Positions 8,211-20,100 of a DNA stretch of 64,000 bases are shown here, piece by piece. Each line of letters opens with the position of its first letter. Within the stretch, counting starts at the first letter, position 1. Both the position numbers and the translations under genes were made by a program. A model generated the notes under the pieces. That model ran no database searches and was not told the origin of the DNA. It saw only the letters and a program-made list of their open reading frames with translations. Source of the stretch: RFSX01 sp965230215 (GTDB taxonomy: Bacteria; Bacteroidota; Bacteroidia; Chitinophagales; Saprospiraceae); the NCBI GenBank assembly GCA_965230215.1, contig CBDDKN010000002.1, positions 434,001 to 498,000 of the forward strand, in the 5' to 3' direction.

Positions 8211-11200
8211 CTATTCGATTATAATCATCTTCTTAGTAGCTGTGAATCTACCGCTATCCAACTGATAGTAGTATACTCCAGCAGCACCTAAATCGGATTT
8301 ACTCAATTCTATTTCATTATAGCCTTTAGCGTAGTTGCCATTAATAGTCTTAACAACTTTGCCAGTAACGTCTAGTATAGTGAACGTTGCGTCAGCTTCT
8401 TGAGGCATTTCAAATCCAATCACAGTATTGTTTGTGAATGGGTTTGGCTCATTCTGATATAGAGCGAACTCTACATCACCAGCAGCCGTATTGTTAAGAT
8501 CGATGTTGACGATGTCAAGATCAGATCCAACATAAGCTTCAGCTCTTGTAATTGCACTATTGATATCTATCAACTCAGATACAAGACCAGAAGTATTCGC
8601 TTTGAATGTCATTGTGAACAATGCACCTGAAGCGTTTACTGGAGTCTGGCTGTTCCAAGATGTAGTGATAGCACCATTGTGTACACCGAAGTTTTCTTCT
8701 GTTACATTAACTGCACCAGACTGAACTGTTACAAGCTCTAGTCCTCTTGAAGCCAATGTGAACTGGTAACCGTAGATGTTGTTGAATGCATCACCGTTAA
8801 CAGTAAGGTCAAATGTTTGACCAGCTGCAACTTGTACATCTTCGAAATCAACAGTTACGACAGCAGAAGATCTATCTTCACTAGTTCCAGAGTTAGCGTT
8901 AGCAACAACACTTTCGTTAACGTCACCCACTTTGATACCTACGAAGTTCTCATCAATCATGTCAGCAGACAAGTTGTAGATGTCAATCGTTTCGTCAAAG
9001 TTCCATGGGCTGTTAATATCCAGCGTTTGAGCTGCATCAACAAATCTCCAGCTAGCATTACTTGGTAGTTCCTCGTAGATACCTAGGATTAGTTTTCTAA
9101 GCTCGATAAGGTCAATAGCAGTTACTGCACCGTCATTGTTAACATCAGCAGCAATTAGCTTGTAAGCGCTATCTAAGCTTTCTAGTCCAAGGATATGTCT
9201 TTGGATCAATACTAAGTCAAGTGTACTAACACCGTTCAAGTAGTCATCTTCTTTAGTAGCATCAATTTGGTAATCCATTGCGAATAGATTAGAAGCAAAT
9301 GCATAGCTACCATTAGAATCAGTCATATCAGTAGATTCGAACTCATAGAACATGTTTTCGTTCTGTACTTCAACATTTTCAATGCTTTGTCCGAATTCAG
9401 TTTGTACAATACCTGAGATACTTCCAGTATCTGTAGTGTCACCACAACCACCTTGGTTATCAACCAATCTCAAGTTAACTTGACAGAAGTCATAGTTTCC
9501 ACATAGATCCCATACATATACAGGAATTGTCAAAGTAGCATCTGTAGTTCCAACTAGATCATCACACGTGAATGTTGCAGCAGACGATCTTAGATCATGA
9601 TTGTAATCAGGATCAAGTTCAGGCTGAACATCAGAGAATGTAAATCTCAAGTCTTCGTATGCAACACAGTTATCGAATGAACCATAGTCAAAGTCTATAG
9701 CCCAAAGCTCAACCATTGATGGAAGAGGACCGTCACCATCAGGATCAGCCATAAGCGCAGTGCTAAGGTTGATACAGTAAGGTGTAGGTGCTTTCTTATC
9801 CTGAACTGTGAAGTAAGATGTAGTAGAACTTACGTTACCACAACCATCATATACTTTCCATACAACTCTGTGCTGTGTTTCACCACAATCAGCAGGGATT
9901 GCATCAGGAATGTTAATAGTGTACTCAAAGTTAGGAGGCGTAGCAAACTCACCTTCGTTGTTATCAACGCCACCTCTGTTTCCGACTCTTACGTCAGGAA
10001 TCAAGTAACCGTAAACAGCTAGGTTGTCAGCAGCATTATCCTCAGACCATAGTGGATCTGTAGAAGTGTTTCTGTCTTCTGCTACAAATGAACTCCATTC
10101 TCTATCGAATACCCAGTCATTGTAGATATCAACATATACATTCCACTTCAACCACTCACTAGGACAAGCATTTTCAATAACCTCACCATTTTCATCAAGG
10201 TTAGTATCGTAAGCTGTAGCAGACATTTGGATTCCAACGCCTACACAAGCTCTTTCATCAATTCCAGTTCCAGAACCACCTGAACCAGGTACAGCTTCAA
10301 ACATATCGTCTTCAGCTTCTACAACTGGTGCATATGGATCGATTAGCTTACCGATAACAGTCCATTCCCAAATACCACCAGCTGATGGATTATTAGGATT
10401 GTACTGACACCAGTCAATAACAGTATAAGTGTTGATGATTTTTCTACAAGCATCACCTTCGAAGTAGAAAGTATCGCTATCAAGAGACCATCCGATCAAG
10501 CTACAGTTAGCATCTACCCAGTATGGCTCATCACAAAGACCATCAATACAGCTTAGCTTAACTTCTGCGAAATCTGGAATATCATCATCATTAGTATCAA
10601 ATTGCTCGATGTCAGAACCTCTTACTTCCATAAGACCACAGTCATCACCATCGTTATCAGCAAGTCTGATGAACTCATCTTCAGAGTAAGGCCAGTCAAT
10701 AGAAACATCACCATCAAATCTCTGAGCATCAAGAGGCTCTTCAACGATAATCAGCTGACGACACTGGATGTTAGTACCAGTAATTGACCACCATCTTGTA
10801 ATTGGTCCGTAGTGACAAGCTTTGTTGAACAAGTCTTCATCAACAGTTGACCACCAAGGAGCAGTATAGTTACGAAGAACACCGTCTCCATTAACATCAA
10901 CACACATTCCTACTTCGTTGATAAGCATTCCATTAGGATCAGTTACTGTGAATTCAGTAATCTCACCATCCTGGTTGATATCAAGACCACAAAGGTCGAA
11001 GTATTCAACATCTAGTTCACCACAAGTAGAGCTAGCATGAGCAGAACCACCAGTTACAGATAGATCTTTCTCATCCATTTCACAAGTAATCTTAGCAAGT
11101 GGAGGACAAACTAGAGTAGGCTGTAGTTTAGCTTCAACTCTTACAGTTGCCCAAGTGATACCGAATAGGTCACCAGGAGTTCCTGGAACACCATCCATGT

Positions 11201-14200
11201 TAGCATCATCCCAAACACCAAGTTCAACATCAATAAGTACGTAATCATTGATACCATCACCGTCAAGGTCTTCACCTTCACCATCTACAAGATCTTGGCA
11301 ACAGAATTTAACGAACTGACCTTCATCAGTATCATCTCTGTCATGATCTTGAGGCTGCTGAGAGTTTGGAAGATCGTTGAAGTTGAAGAATGTGAAATTG
11401 TTTTCGTGTCCATCAACACCAAAGTTTCCACAAACACCCTCATCAGTTCTTCTGATAGCAACTCTAACTGGACCACAATCACCATCGTGAGATCCGTTGT
11501 CTACACTGTGTACGTATAGCTTAGCAGAACCACCTTCTGGATCAGTTGGTGAGCTAGTCAAGCTGATTACAATATTTTGCTTAGCAACTGCGATAGGAGC
11601 AGATCCGTCAACAACAGTTACTTGTAGCGTCAAGTAAGAAACATTACCACAACAGTCGATCAACTCATAAGTATAAGTGTAAGGCTCCATAGCTTTTGGA
11701 AGACCATTTACAACCCAAATTGGGTAACCGTCAGCATCCAATACTGGATTATCATCCTCATCAAGAAGGATTGTTGGACCAGCAAGAATTTCAGTAACAG
11801 TACCTGGTTGTCCGTATACTCTATAAGTTACAACATCAGAACAGTTGTCAGCTAAGTGCTCAGGTACTGGAAGCTGGAAGCTAGCAGCACAACCCCAAGG
11901 GTTAGCACTTACAGTCATTGGAGCAAGAGGACTAGCAGTTGGTCCTTCATTGTCCTTAGCATGAATTACCTGTACAGCATTTTCAGTGTCACCAGTACAC
12001 CAATCAAGAGCAGTCCAAGTTCTGATTACTTTGTTGTTACCATTACAATCAGGACCACATACTGGAAGTACTTGATCAGAGTAAGTGAAGAAAATGTTAC
12101 AAGCGTTGTCAAGGAAGCTTTCTTGCAATCCTTTATCATTGAAGCATAGTGGGTAAGCAAATCTTACACCAGCTGCATTCGCGTTACATTCCCAAAGAGC
12201 AACGAAATCAGGATCATAGTTATGACCGTCAGTTTCATCACAAGTTGGAAGAGGACATGGATTATTAGCAATCCACTGATTTCTATAGTATTCGTAGATA
12301 GCGTCTGGAGAAGTTTCAGCTCCACATGTCAAATCAACGATTCCAGCAGGCCAGAACCACTCTTCATTAACATCAGCAACGCTAACTCTTTCTTGAATAA
12401 TTGCTTGAACTTTAGAAGAAGAGTTACCTGAAGCATCAGTAGCAACCCAAGTTCTAAGTGTAGTAGTACCATCACAATCGTTACCGATTACTTCTGTTTG
12501 AACTACTTCAAGATCAACGATCTCACAAGAAGAACCTACAGCAGATAGATACTCATCAGGGCTAACAAACTCACCACAGAATACTTCACCATCATTGAAG
12601 ATTAGAGACATAGCTAAGAACTCACCTACGTCACCACCTGCAGTATCATCCCATCTTACAGTCCAAGTACCACCCATTGGCTCACCATCAACAGCAGAAA
12701 GCATGTCAACTGGAGACTGCATATTAGCTCCTGTACCAGGAGAAGCAGTACCACAAGCAAATGGAGCACCTTCATCATCAAATACTACGTTCATATCATC
12801 CAAAGTAGTACACTGGTTATCCCAAAGTCTAACCTCAGTACCAGATGGAGATGTGACACTTAGTTCGATATCACCAATCCAAGTGTGCTCTAAATCAACA
12901 GCAACATCAAGATCTGTAATATCACAATCAGACTCAACTTCGAAAGTCAATGTCTGAGCAGGCTCAGCAGAAGTAATATCCTCACCTTCAATGCCTTCTA
13001 CAGGCCAGTTAGCAGGGAAAGCAGAACCAGCAGACAATAGATCTGGAAGCTCGTCTTTACAAGTAATAACGATATCCTCGATTGGAGGCATCATTGGAGG
13101 CAATTTGTCTTCAACGACCATCTCTCCCCAACAAGCGTTATCTCTACAAGCATCATTAACAGTTACTGTGTATGTACCTGGAGCCAATTCTAGAGACTGA
13201 CCATTTACATCACCAGCAACACCTTCGATGAATACTTCATAACAATTGAAGTAACATCCATATGGACCACCTTCAAGGAACATGTCAGCAGAAATAAATG
13301 CTTCACAATCCTCATTAAGTGATACGTTAACCAAATCATTACAAGCTAAAGAAGTAACAATCTGATCTTCTGGGAATTCATTTACAGTTACACACCATTC
13401 GCAAGAAGACTCATTTCCAGCAAAATCAACAGCTGTGAAAGAGAAACAGTGCTCGCCAATTGGAAGTGCATCACCTGAAGCAAACTCGTTCAAACCTGGC
13501 ATCATCGGTGGTTCTGGAGGAACTACCTCACCAGTGAATGAGAAGAATGCATCGATACCGCCGAATCCTATATCATTGTAGAAACCAGACTGTGGGATAC
13601 AGTTTGATGTCCAGAAGAAAGTATTATCACCAGTAGCAGCAATACCGTTACAGCTAGGACCATTGAATACACAGTGACCACCTGAACCAGCATTGATAAC
13701 CTCTAGGTAAAGACCCGGAGATCCCGGAGGCAATACAAAAGGATCACCAGTACCAACCTCAAATACTGGGATACAAGCTTCTTCACCACCAGCGTTAGCG
13801 AACATAGTCACGTCTACAAGACCTGAAGTCGCAACTGGTGTGTCAGTACCAAAACATGGAAGTGGAGTATTAGACGCAGTTCTTCCAGCTGGGAGGACAT
13901 AGAAGTTAACCTGAGCCATTGTGTTACCCCAAGAAGCGTTGTCAAAAATGAAACAACCTTCATTTATCTGAACTGGAGCATTAGGGAATTGGCTGATATC
14001 CATTTCCTGTACTTGACCAATAGTACCAAGACCACAAGCCAAAGAAGCACCAGTACCAGGACAGTTACCAATAGAACCGAAAGCACCACCAGGAAGCTCT
14101 TGCTCTCCAGTAGGACAGTTATCAGTAACCAATACTTCGTAATCATAAATCTGCTCACACTCACCACCTTGTAGGTTGAATGTGAAGTCACCAGGACAAG

Positions 14201-15335
14201 TTAGCATTGGAGGCTCATCATCATTAACTGTAACACATACTTCACAGTTAATAGGGAAGCTCATTCCGTTACCAGAACCAGTACCTAGAATATTAACACA
14301 AGTTTCACCAACAGGGTAAACAGCAGGACCATTAGCCTGACCTGTGAAACTGTTTAAGAAATCTACACAAGCAGTTGGGTAAGAAACTGAAACCTGAATA
14401 AATTGGTTAGCACAAATGTTATCAACATCAGCATCTGTAAGAAGTGTAAAATTCAATACACCATCAGCAGCCCAACCATTATAAGTAGCAACTGGTACAC
14501 AAACACTACCATTGTAACCAGCACAGTCACCACCAGTACCGTCATTGGTCTGATCGATGATGATACCGTTTTCATCCTGAATGTTAGCATTTTCAAAACC
14601 AGCACCACCAAAGTCACCGTCATAGATCCAGTCAAGGCAAACTTCAGTAACACATGTAGCTGAAGCAGGAACCTGACCTACACCCGAAACAGAGAAAGGT
14701 GTATCAATAAGACCAGCGGCGTTGAAGTTCAATGGAACCTGAGGACCAGTAGCAGTTACTAAACCACCCGGCACACCAAGTATTTCAAATCCAGGATCCA
14801 CAACAGGATCAGGAATTGTAACCAAAGCCTCACAAACACCAGGATCATTACTTGCTGTAATGTCATCCGGACAAGTAAGACCTGAAATACAAGCCGTTGA
14901 GAACGTAGTGAATAAAACACCGTTACCTGGAACACAAGAAGTAGCACCAGTACCACTTACTGCACCACCAGAGAAAACAGGTGTATTTTGCATCAGACAA
15001 CCATTTACTGAACCATCTTCAGTAATAGCGACGTCCAAAGTACCACCGTTCCAGCCATCACCAAATGTCTCATAACCATAGAGTTCTATGGTATTACCAT
15101 CTGTAGCACAGGCAGTAACGGTTAAATTGTTCGTCCAAGTAGTCTGACATCTTACAGATGAACCTGCGGTAGCATCCCAAAGCAACCAGTCATTCTCCCC
15201 AGTGAAAATCTCACCAGACATCGTGACGGATACTTCAGTCTGTCCAACTGGACATTGGCCATACATGACCTGTACCGAAAGTAACAACACTGTACATGCC
15301 GTCAACTTGGTTAAGAAATTATAAATCTTTTTCAT
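8211..15335 (-). CDS. Giant secreted HYR protein (2374 aa) with P-domain, dockerin-like and cohesin-like modules, T9SS type A
   Basis: The longest gene here. A signal peptide ends near VMYGQ. An N-terminal region carries the FGDGWNGGTLDV motif seen in Bacteroidota surface proteins. HYR-type repeats follow. The shared Cys module (SLACNDLVNVSLNEDC...NACWGEMVVEDKLPP) is internal at about 660-745. About 788-915 looks like a proprotein-convertase P-domain (LEHTWIGDIELSVTSPSG...GGTWTVRWDD...GDVGEF). Many Cys-rich repeats follow, including TVIDWCQ modules. Then come a carboxypeptidase-regulatory-like domain (1972-2028), a dockerin-like pair (2030-2095; the second loop DVNNDGAVTAID has the calcium-loop spacing), a cohesin-like module (2155-2282) and a T9SS type A domain (2288-2374). 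It lies 57 bases downstream of the 15393-15860 gene and shares its leader motif, so the two are probably one operon. Confidence 0.9.
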   Translation of the reverse strand: MKKIYNFLTKLTACTVLLLSVQVMYGQCPVGQTEVSVTMSGEIFTGENDWLLWDATAGSSVRCQTTWTNNLTVTACATDGNTIELYGYETFGDGWNGGTLDVAITEDGSVNGCLMQNTPVFSGGAVSGTGATSCVPGNGVLFTTFSTACISGLTCPDDITASNDPGVCEALVTIPDPVVDPGFEILGVPGGLVTATGPQVPLNFNAAGLIDTPFSVSGVGQVPASATCVTEVCLDWIYDGDFGGAGFENANIQDENGIIIDQTNDGTGGDCAGYNGSVCVPVATYNGWAADGVLNFTLLTDADVDNICANQFIQVSVSYPTACVDFLNSFTGQANGPAVYPVGETCVNILGTGSGNGMSFPINCEVCVTVNDDEPPMLTCPGDFTFNLQGGECEQIYDYEVLVTDNCPTGEQELPGGAFGSIGNCPGTGASLACGLGTIGQVQEMDISQFPNAPVQINEGCFIFDNASWGNTMAQVNFYVLPAGRTASNTPLPCFGTDTPVATSGLVDVTMFANAGGEEACIPVFEVGTGDPFVLPPGSPGLYLEVINAGSGGHCVFNGPSCNGIAATGDNTFFWTSNCIPQSGFYNDIGFGGIDAFFSFTGEVVPPEPPMMPGLNEFASGDALPIGEHCFSFTAVDFAGNESSCEWCVTVNEFPEDQIVTSLACNDLVNVSLNEDCEAFISADMFLEGGPYGCYFNCYEVFIEGVAGDVNGQSLELAPGTYTVTVNDACRDNACWGEMVVEDKLPPMMPPIEDIVITCKDELPDLLSAGSAFPANWPVEGIEGEDITSAEPAQTLTFEVESDCDITDLDVAVDLEHTWIGDIELSVTSPSGTEVRLWDNQCTTLDDMNVVFDDEGAPFACGTASPGTGANMQSPVDMLSAVDGEPMGGTWTVRWDDTAGGDVGEFLAMSLIFNDGEVFCGEFVSPDEYLSAVGSSCEIVDLEVVQTEVIGNDCDGTTTLRTWVATDASGNSSSKVQAIIQERVSVADVNEEWFWPAGIVDLTCGAETSPDAIYEYYRNQWIANNPCPLPTCDETDGHNYDPDFVALWECNANAAGVRFAYPLCFNDKGLQESFLDNACNIFFTYSDQVLPVCGPDCNGNNKVIRTWTALDWCTGDTENAVQVIHAKDNEGPTASPLAPMTVSANPWGCAASFQLPVPEHLADNCSDVVTYRVYGQPGTVTEILAGPTILLDEDDNPVLDADGYPIWVVNGLPKAMEPYTYTYELIDCCGNVSYLTLQVTVVDGSAPIAVAKQNIVISLTSSPTDPEGGSAKLYVHSVDNGSHDGDCGPVRVAIRRTDEGVCGNFGVDGHENNFTFFNFNDLPNSQQPQDHDRDDTDEGQFVKFCCQDLVDGEGEDLDGDGINDYVLIDVELGVWDDANMDGVPGTPGDLFGITWATVRVEAKLQPTLVCPPLAKITCEMDEKDLSVTGGSAHASSTCGELDVEYFDLCGLDINQDGEITEFTVTDPNGMLINEVGMCVDVNGDGVLRNYTAPWWSTVDEDLFNKACHYGPITRWWSITGTNIQCRQLIIVEEPLDAQRFDGDVSIDWPYSEDEFIRLADNDGDDCGLMEVRGSDIEQFDTNDDDIPDFAEVKLSCIDGLCDEPYWVDANCSLIGWSLDSDTFYFEGDACRKIINTYTVIDWCQYNPNNPSAGGIWEWTVIGKLIDPYAPVVEAEDDMFEAVPGSGGSGTGIDERACVGVGIQMSATAYDTNLDENGEVIENACPSEWLKWNVYVDIYNDWVFDREWSSFVAEDRNTSTDPLWSEDNAADNLAVYGYLIPDVRVGNRGGVDNNEGEFATPPNFEYTINIPDAIPADCGETQHRVVWKVYDGCGNVSSTTSYFTVQDKKAPTPYCINLSTALMADPDGDGPLPSMVELWAIDFDYGSFDNCVAYEDLRFTFSDVQPELDPDYNHDLRSSAATFTCDDLVGTTDATLTIPVYVWDLCGNYDFCQVNLRLVDNQGGCGDTTDTGSISGIVQTEFGQSIENVEVQNENMFYEFESTDMTDSNGSYAFASNLFAMDYQIDATKEDDYLNGVSTLDLVLIQRHILGLESLDSAYKLIAADVNNDGAVTAIDLIELRKLILGIYEELPSNASWRFVDAAQTLDINSPWNFDETIDIYNLSADMIDENFVGIKVGDVNESVVANANSGTSEDRSSAVVTVDFEDVQVAAGQTFDLTVNGDAFNNIYGYQFTLASRGLELVTVQSGAVNVTEENFGVHNGAITTSWNSQTPVNASGALFTMTFKANTSGLVSELIDINSAITRAEAYVGSDLDIVNIDLNNTAAGDVEFALYQNEPNPFTNNTVIGFEMPQEADATFTILDVTGKVVKTINGNYAKGYNEIELSKSDLGAAGVYYYQLDSGRFTATKKMIIIE

Positions 15336-15392
15336 AATAAGATAAGATTGAGTTTGTTATAATCGAATTTTAAATAAAATATAATTGAGTAA

Positions 15393-15860
15393 TCATTTTA
15401 GCCTTTCAACATACTCTCTTACGATACCCTGAAAATCCACAACCTGCTGGATGTGATCAGCGTATCTAGACACTTGAGATGCCATTTGCTTGTGGCCAGC
15501 GACCAAAGATGGCTGAAGCTCTAAGCCTCTGTCATTGTAAGATTGAATAGCAGTACTCAAGAAAGTAAGTCTAGCTGAGGTTTCAGCTTCTTCCTGTGGA
15601 GTAAGGTTTGTACTCTGAGATTCTTCGCGAACATCCTCTAATTCAGCTCCTAAGATTTCTAATGCAACTTCGTCAGAAACACCAATAGTGGCTTTCTGAG
15701 TAATTGAATAATCGAAATCAGCCATTGACCCTGCAGCTGCTCTGGAAGTAGCCAGCTGTGCAGAAGCAGAAGAAGACATTCCTAAGAAAAAGAGAGTAAA
15801 GCAGAACATCGCTGAGAATTTTACAATGTTCCTCGAAATAACGTTGTACGTCTTTTTCAT
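15393..15860 (-). CDS. Small secreted protein of unknown function
   Basis: 155 residues. A signal peptide (MKKTYNVISRN, hydrophobic core, SASAQ) ends near residue 35. The mature part is helical and rich in Glu, Gln and Ala, with EELEDV-, LTPQEEAETSARL- and ASQVSRYADHIQQVV-type stretches, suggesting a coiled-coil or helical bundle. I do not recognise a family. It sits between the PorP/SprF gene and the 2374-residue HYR protein. An AAACTCAATCT motif occurs right before the start codons of both this gene and the HYR gene, which supports both starts and common control. A role as a periplasmic or surface partner of the HYR protein is only inference. Confidence 0.75.
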   Translation of the reverse strand: MKKTYNVISRNIVKFSAMFCFTLFFLGMSSSASAQLATSRAAAGSMADFDYSITQKATIGVSDEVALEILGAELEDVREESQSTNLTPQEEAETSARLTFLSTAIQSYNDRGLELQPSLVAGHKQMASQVSRYADHIQQVVDFQGIVREYVERLK

Positions 15861-16179
15861 GAGATTGAGTTTAATTAAATTTTAATAATCAAATAATACT
15901 ATAAATAGATACCAGCAACGCCGGTATCTCGGTTTTCTACCTAATCACAATTTTAAATGGAAACTTTGTTGATTTCGTCTTTTCAAAGATTCATTTAAAA
16001 TAATAAGCTTAGTTCGAATCTGCCATCAGCAAACTCTTAATCTTTACAAAGATAGTTTTTCAGTTCAGGGATTTAGTACCGACGTATCGGTATATTTCAT
16101 ATATAAACTTTTTGTAATATGTAAAATCCCTATTTTAAACAATTTGCTATCAATGTATTTTTTATTGTTTATTCAACAA
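15861..16179. other. Intergenic region with two small dyads
   Basis: A 319-base A+T-rich gap after the PorP/SprF gene. An imperfect hairpin at 15907-15929 (AGATACC arm, ten pairs with one mismatch) lacks a proper T-tract. A shorter dyad lies at 16077-16092 (TACCGA/TCGGTA, four-base centre). The promoter of the 15860-8211 unit should be here, but no exact TAnnTTTG was found. No coding potential was seen. Confidence 0.5.
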
Positions 16180-17142
16180 TCAGTTTCCTTCAGCCCCTTC
16201 TTGCTTTTTTGAGGATAAATTAAAGCTGATTGCCAATTCATGTGCTCCATTGTTATAAGTCTGAAATTCCAGCCTGCTTGCACTGTATGCATAAGTAAAG
16301 CTCATTGAATTCACGCTGGCTCCTAAAACAAAGCCCAAAGTCTCATCAGCACCAACTCTATAGCTTATGCCCGCTCTGAAACGATCATCCAAAAATCTAC
16401 CCAATACATTTACATCTGCATGAAATGGAACATTCATCAATTTCTTAACAAAAACAGATGGCTCTATCACAAGGTCCGAATCCAAGTCATCAATTCTATA
16501 ACCCAGATTAAATAGGTATCCTATTTCTCTTTCTCCATCTCCCCCACCATCATCAATTCGCGAACTCACCAATGAAGGTAAGGCCAAACCGTAACTCAAC
16601 TTGCCGTTATACAAACCAAAAATCCCGAATGAAACATCGAAGAAATTGCTTCCCGCAATTCTGTCGTTTACCAAAGGATCATTGGGGTCCAATAGCGGAT
16701 CCGAAAAAACATCAGATGACAAACCATGCTGAATGTATTCAGCAGATAAGCCAAAGCCTATTTTATTGGTAGGTGTATCTATTGTATAGGATACCGAACC
16801 CTGAAACTTGGTTGTTTCCAAATCTCCATTCGTATCAGTCAAGATTAAAGCTCCGAATCCCAATCTATCTGCAACAGGTCCATCATAGCTAGCCATGAAA
16901 GTCTTTGGTGTTCCCTCGAAGGAAGACCAGTTGTTCTTATAGCTTACGAAAAGATTGTGGTCTAAACTGTTACCAGTAGCTCCAGGATTTACAATTACTG
17001 GATTCAAAAATGACAATCCTGTAATATATCGCTCATCAAAATACCTTTCGTTTTGCGCTTGCAATTTCACTCCTGATACAAATAAGACACAAGCAAAGAT
17101 TACCAGTAGTCTATTCATTATATTCTTTTGATAATTATTCAT
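16180..17142 (-). CDS. PorP/SprF-family T9SS outer-membrane protein
   Basis: 320 residues. After a signal peptide (core LLVIFACVLFVSG, cut near LQAQ) comes the family signature FLNPVIVNPGATG, then NLFVSYKNNWSSFEGTPKTFMASYDGP, and alternating strands that suggest an outer-membrane beta-barrel. PorP/SprF proteins help secrete or attach T9SS cargo carrying type B C-terminal domains, as SprF does for SprB. Here it starts 19 bases after the stop of exactly such a cargo gene (17162-20800), so the pair is a likely cargo/partner operon. An alternative ATG at 17118 gives a shorter leader. Confidence 0.9.
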   Translation of the reverse strand: MNNYQKNIMNRLLVIFACVLFVSGVKLQAQNERYFDERYITGLSFLNPVIVNPGATGNSLDHNLFVSYKNNWSSFEGTPKTFMASYDGPVADRLGFGALILTDTNGDLETTKFQGSVSYTIDTPTNKIGFGLSAEYIQHGLSSDVFSDPLLDPNDPLVNDRIAGSNFFDVSFGIFGLYNGKLSYGLALPSLVSSRIDDGGGDGEREIGYLFNLGYRIDDLDSDLVIEPSVFVKKLMNVPFHADVNVLGRFLDDRFRAGISYRVGADETLGFVLGASVNSMSFTYAYSASRLEFQTYNNGAHELAISFNLSSKKQEGAEGN

Positions 17143-17161
17143 TGTTATCGGTTGGTTTGGT

Positions 17162-20100
17162 TTAGTTTCTTAATAAAGTCACTGTGCCTTGATAAACTCT
17201 ATCACCGGTGTCCAAGACCCAGTAATATGCTCCTTCTACCAAAGGCTCGCCAGATAAATCCTCCCCATTCCAGTCATTCATATAATTGTTGGAGCTATAT
17301 ACCGTCTCACCCCATCTGTCAAAGACACGCAAGCTGTAATCATTGTTATCCGCACAGCTAATCGTGAAGATATCATTAGCACCATCGCCATTAGGCGTGA
17401 TAACACGCTTACCAACAAAACAATCCGTATCAATACAATTGGTAATCAGATCAAATGTAGCTTGACCAGTACAACCGTTACTGTCTTCCACTTCAAGTGT
17501 ATACATTCCCGGCCCCAGGTTCTCATTAACAGGTCCAGGTATAGGATCACCTGATTCAGGCGTCCAGAAATAAATATATCCAAGATTAGTACCTCCTGTA
17601 ACAGTAGCTGAGATAAACCCATTATTCTGACCATCATCAGGACACTGAACCTGGTCTTCTGAAATAGTGATCGGATCCGGTGCATTTATAATATATGTAC
17701 CCGTAGCAATTACCATATCTCCATCACTATCTTCAGCTGACACCTGATATGATCCAGGACAAAGCTCATTAAAATCAAAACTTCCTGCCTCATTGACTGT
17801 AATTACAAGGTCTTGTGCTGCATCATCCGTGATTGTCACAGTATAAGGTGCAGTACCTCCTGAAATCAAGCCAGAAATAGCACCCATACAATCACCCTGC
17901 GCACATGGTGTTGCAAATCCGTCAAATGGTGTTCCAACAGGATCTACATTCAAGCTTATTTCTCCCTCACCTACAAGAGTTACAGTTAAAGCAAAACTGC
18001 ATCCATTGGCATCAATAATCGTAACGCTATACATGCCTGAAATAGTCAAGCCACTAAGATCTTCCGTATCACCTGCATCATCTCCATTCGGATCTTGCCA
18101 AATAAATTGATATGGCATTGCACCGCCACTTACATTAATATCGATAGCACCATTACCTACTGAAGCCACACTGGCAGTCAATGCATCTGGTGAAACACCT
18201 ATCGTAAACTGTTGAGAAGCCGAACCTCCCATATCATCTGTAAATTCTATTGTGTGGGTACCGATTGGATAAGCACCGGTGAAAGTTCCATCACCGTTAT
18301 CTACCAGACCACAAGCCTGGCCATTTGTTCCATTATTGGCAAATAATTCACAGCTTAACTCTCCACATACACCGGTAACAGTAAATGTAGCCTCACCCAT
18401 CATGCCCGTACAAGGCGCGTTGGTTACTTCAAATGTAATTTCAAGGTCACCATTACTGTCTACTTCAATTGTGAAACTCTCTGAAACTGCGGTACCATTT
18501 GCATCTGTGACCAGCACTTCATAATCACCGGCCTCATATTCACCATTTGGATCATATGGCTGAGAAGCGCCGCCATTAAAGGTATATGTAATAATATATG
18601 GTGTACACCCTCCCTGGGCTTCAACATCAAATGAACCCAAATCACCTGTACAAGAAACATTGGTAATATTCTGAATGTCTATTTCAAGGTCTACTGGAGA
18701 TCCTTGCAGAACCTCAACCATGACTGAACTACTGCACTCAGGTTCATCAATATCCTCACATGTGATTGTATACATACCAACTGGTACATTTATGAAGGCA
18801 TTGCCATCCAAAGTCAAAGTTGGATCACTTGTAATATTGAAATTACCTGATCCGCCATCACAAGTCACTTCAATACGTCCATCGTCACCACAAACTGCTG
18901 AGAATACGACAGTGCTAACCTCAACAGGGTTAGAACATGCTGATCCTACAACAAATATTTCTGTTTCCTGACATCCTCGACTGTCTGTTACCAGCACAGT
19001 ATAGGTACCATCAGGTACATTGTTCAGATCTGTTATATCTGGGCTGAATTCCAGGGTTTCACCTCCGTTTCCTCCGGAAACATTGACTTCAACCATATTT
19101 CCATTTACCACAACATCAATTTCAAGCGGATCCGGTTGATTAATGACAAAAGATCCCGTATTCGTGTCTCCATTGGAATCTGTTACTGTAGCGGTATAGG
19201 TATCTGCACCTCTTCCAACAAGCAGAGAATTCTGAGTCTGACCAGTCTGACTCGTTGTACCTGTAGACCATTCCCAATCAATATCATAAGGAGGCATACC
19301 CCCAGTAATCATAAGATTGATAGATCCATTACTCTCCCCATTACATCTGACATCATTTATATCTGCCTCCAGGGTGATATTACAAACAATATTCACCAAA
19401 CCATTTTGCATGTTGACAAGATTACTTGGCAATGATGTGAATGTTCCATCTGTTATTTCAATTGGTCTGGCTGGCTCACCTATAAACTGTAATGGTGTGC
19501 TGGTCTCACAGTCCCCTACAAGATCAAAGCAAACTCTATATATAACTGTACCATCAGCCAAATCAAGACCAACACCAGTAGGATTGGTCCATACATATCT
19601 TAATTTATCATTGTCTGCAGGGTTAAATGTGCTGGAAAATGCAGGCACTACTGCTTCGACCCTATTGTAAGCCAATATATTTTCATCCCATTGCAGGGTA
19701 TATTGCATTCCTGCTATATTGGTGAAATTCATCGTGGTAAAATCCACGCATACCTCACCAGCATTAAGATCAACTGTTACAGTATCAGCTATAATGCTAA
19801 ACTCCTGACCACCAGTATCTTGTGCAACAGTAACACTACCTTCGGTTATTGAAAACTCCCTCTTACCGATAGGTTGCGGGCTTGAAAACTCAATAAGTAC
19901 CGGCATATTTGATGCTTTAACAACACCTACATCACCAAGATCCCCTATTACATCAAAGCAGAGTTCAACAATCGTAGAATTGTCAGGTAATGTAACCGGA
20001 TTCTGTCCTGTATTATCAAACCAAACAAATGACATCATGCCATTTGCAGCATTATTCGCATTAAAAAGACCAGCATTAAGTCCTGGCAGTCCAAAATTCT

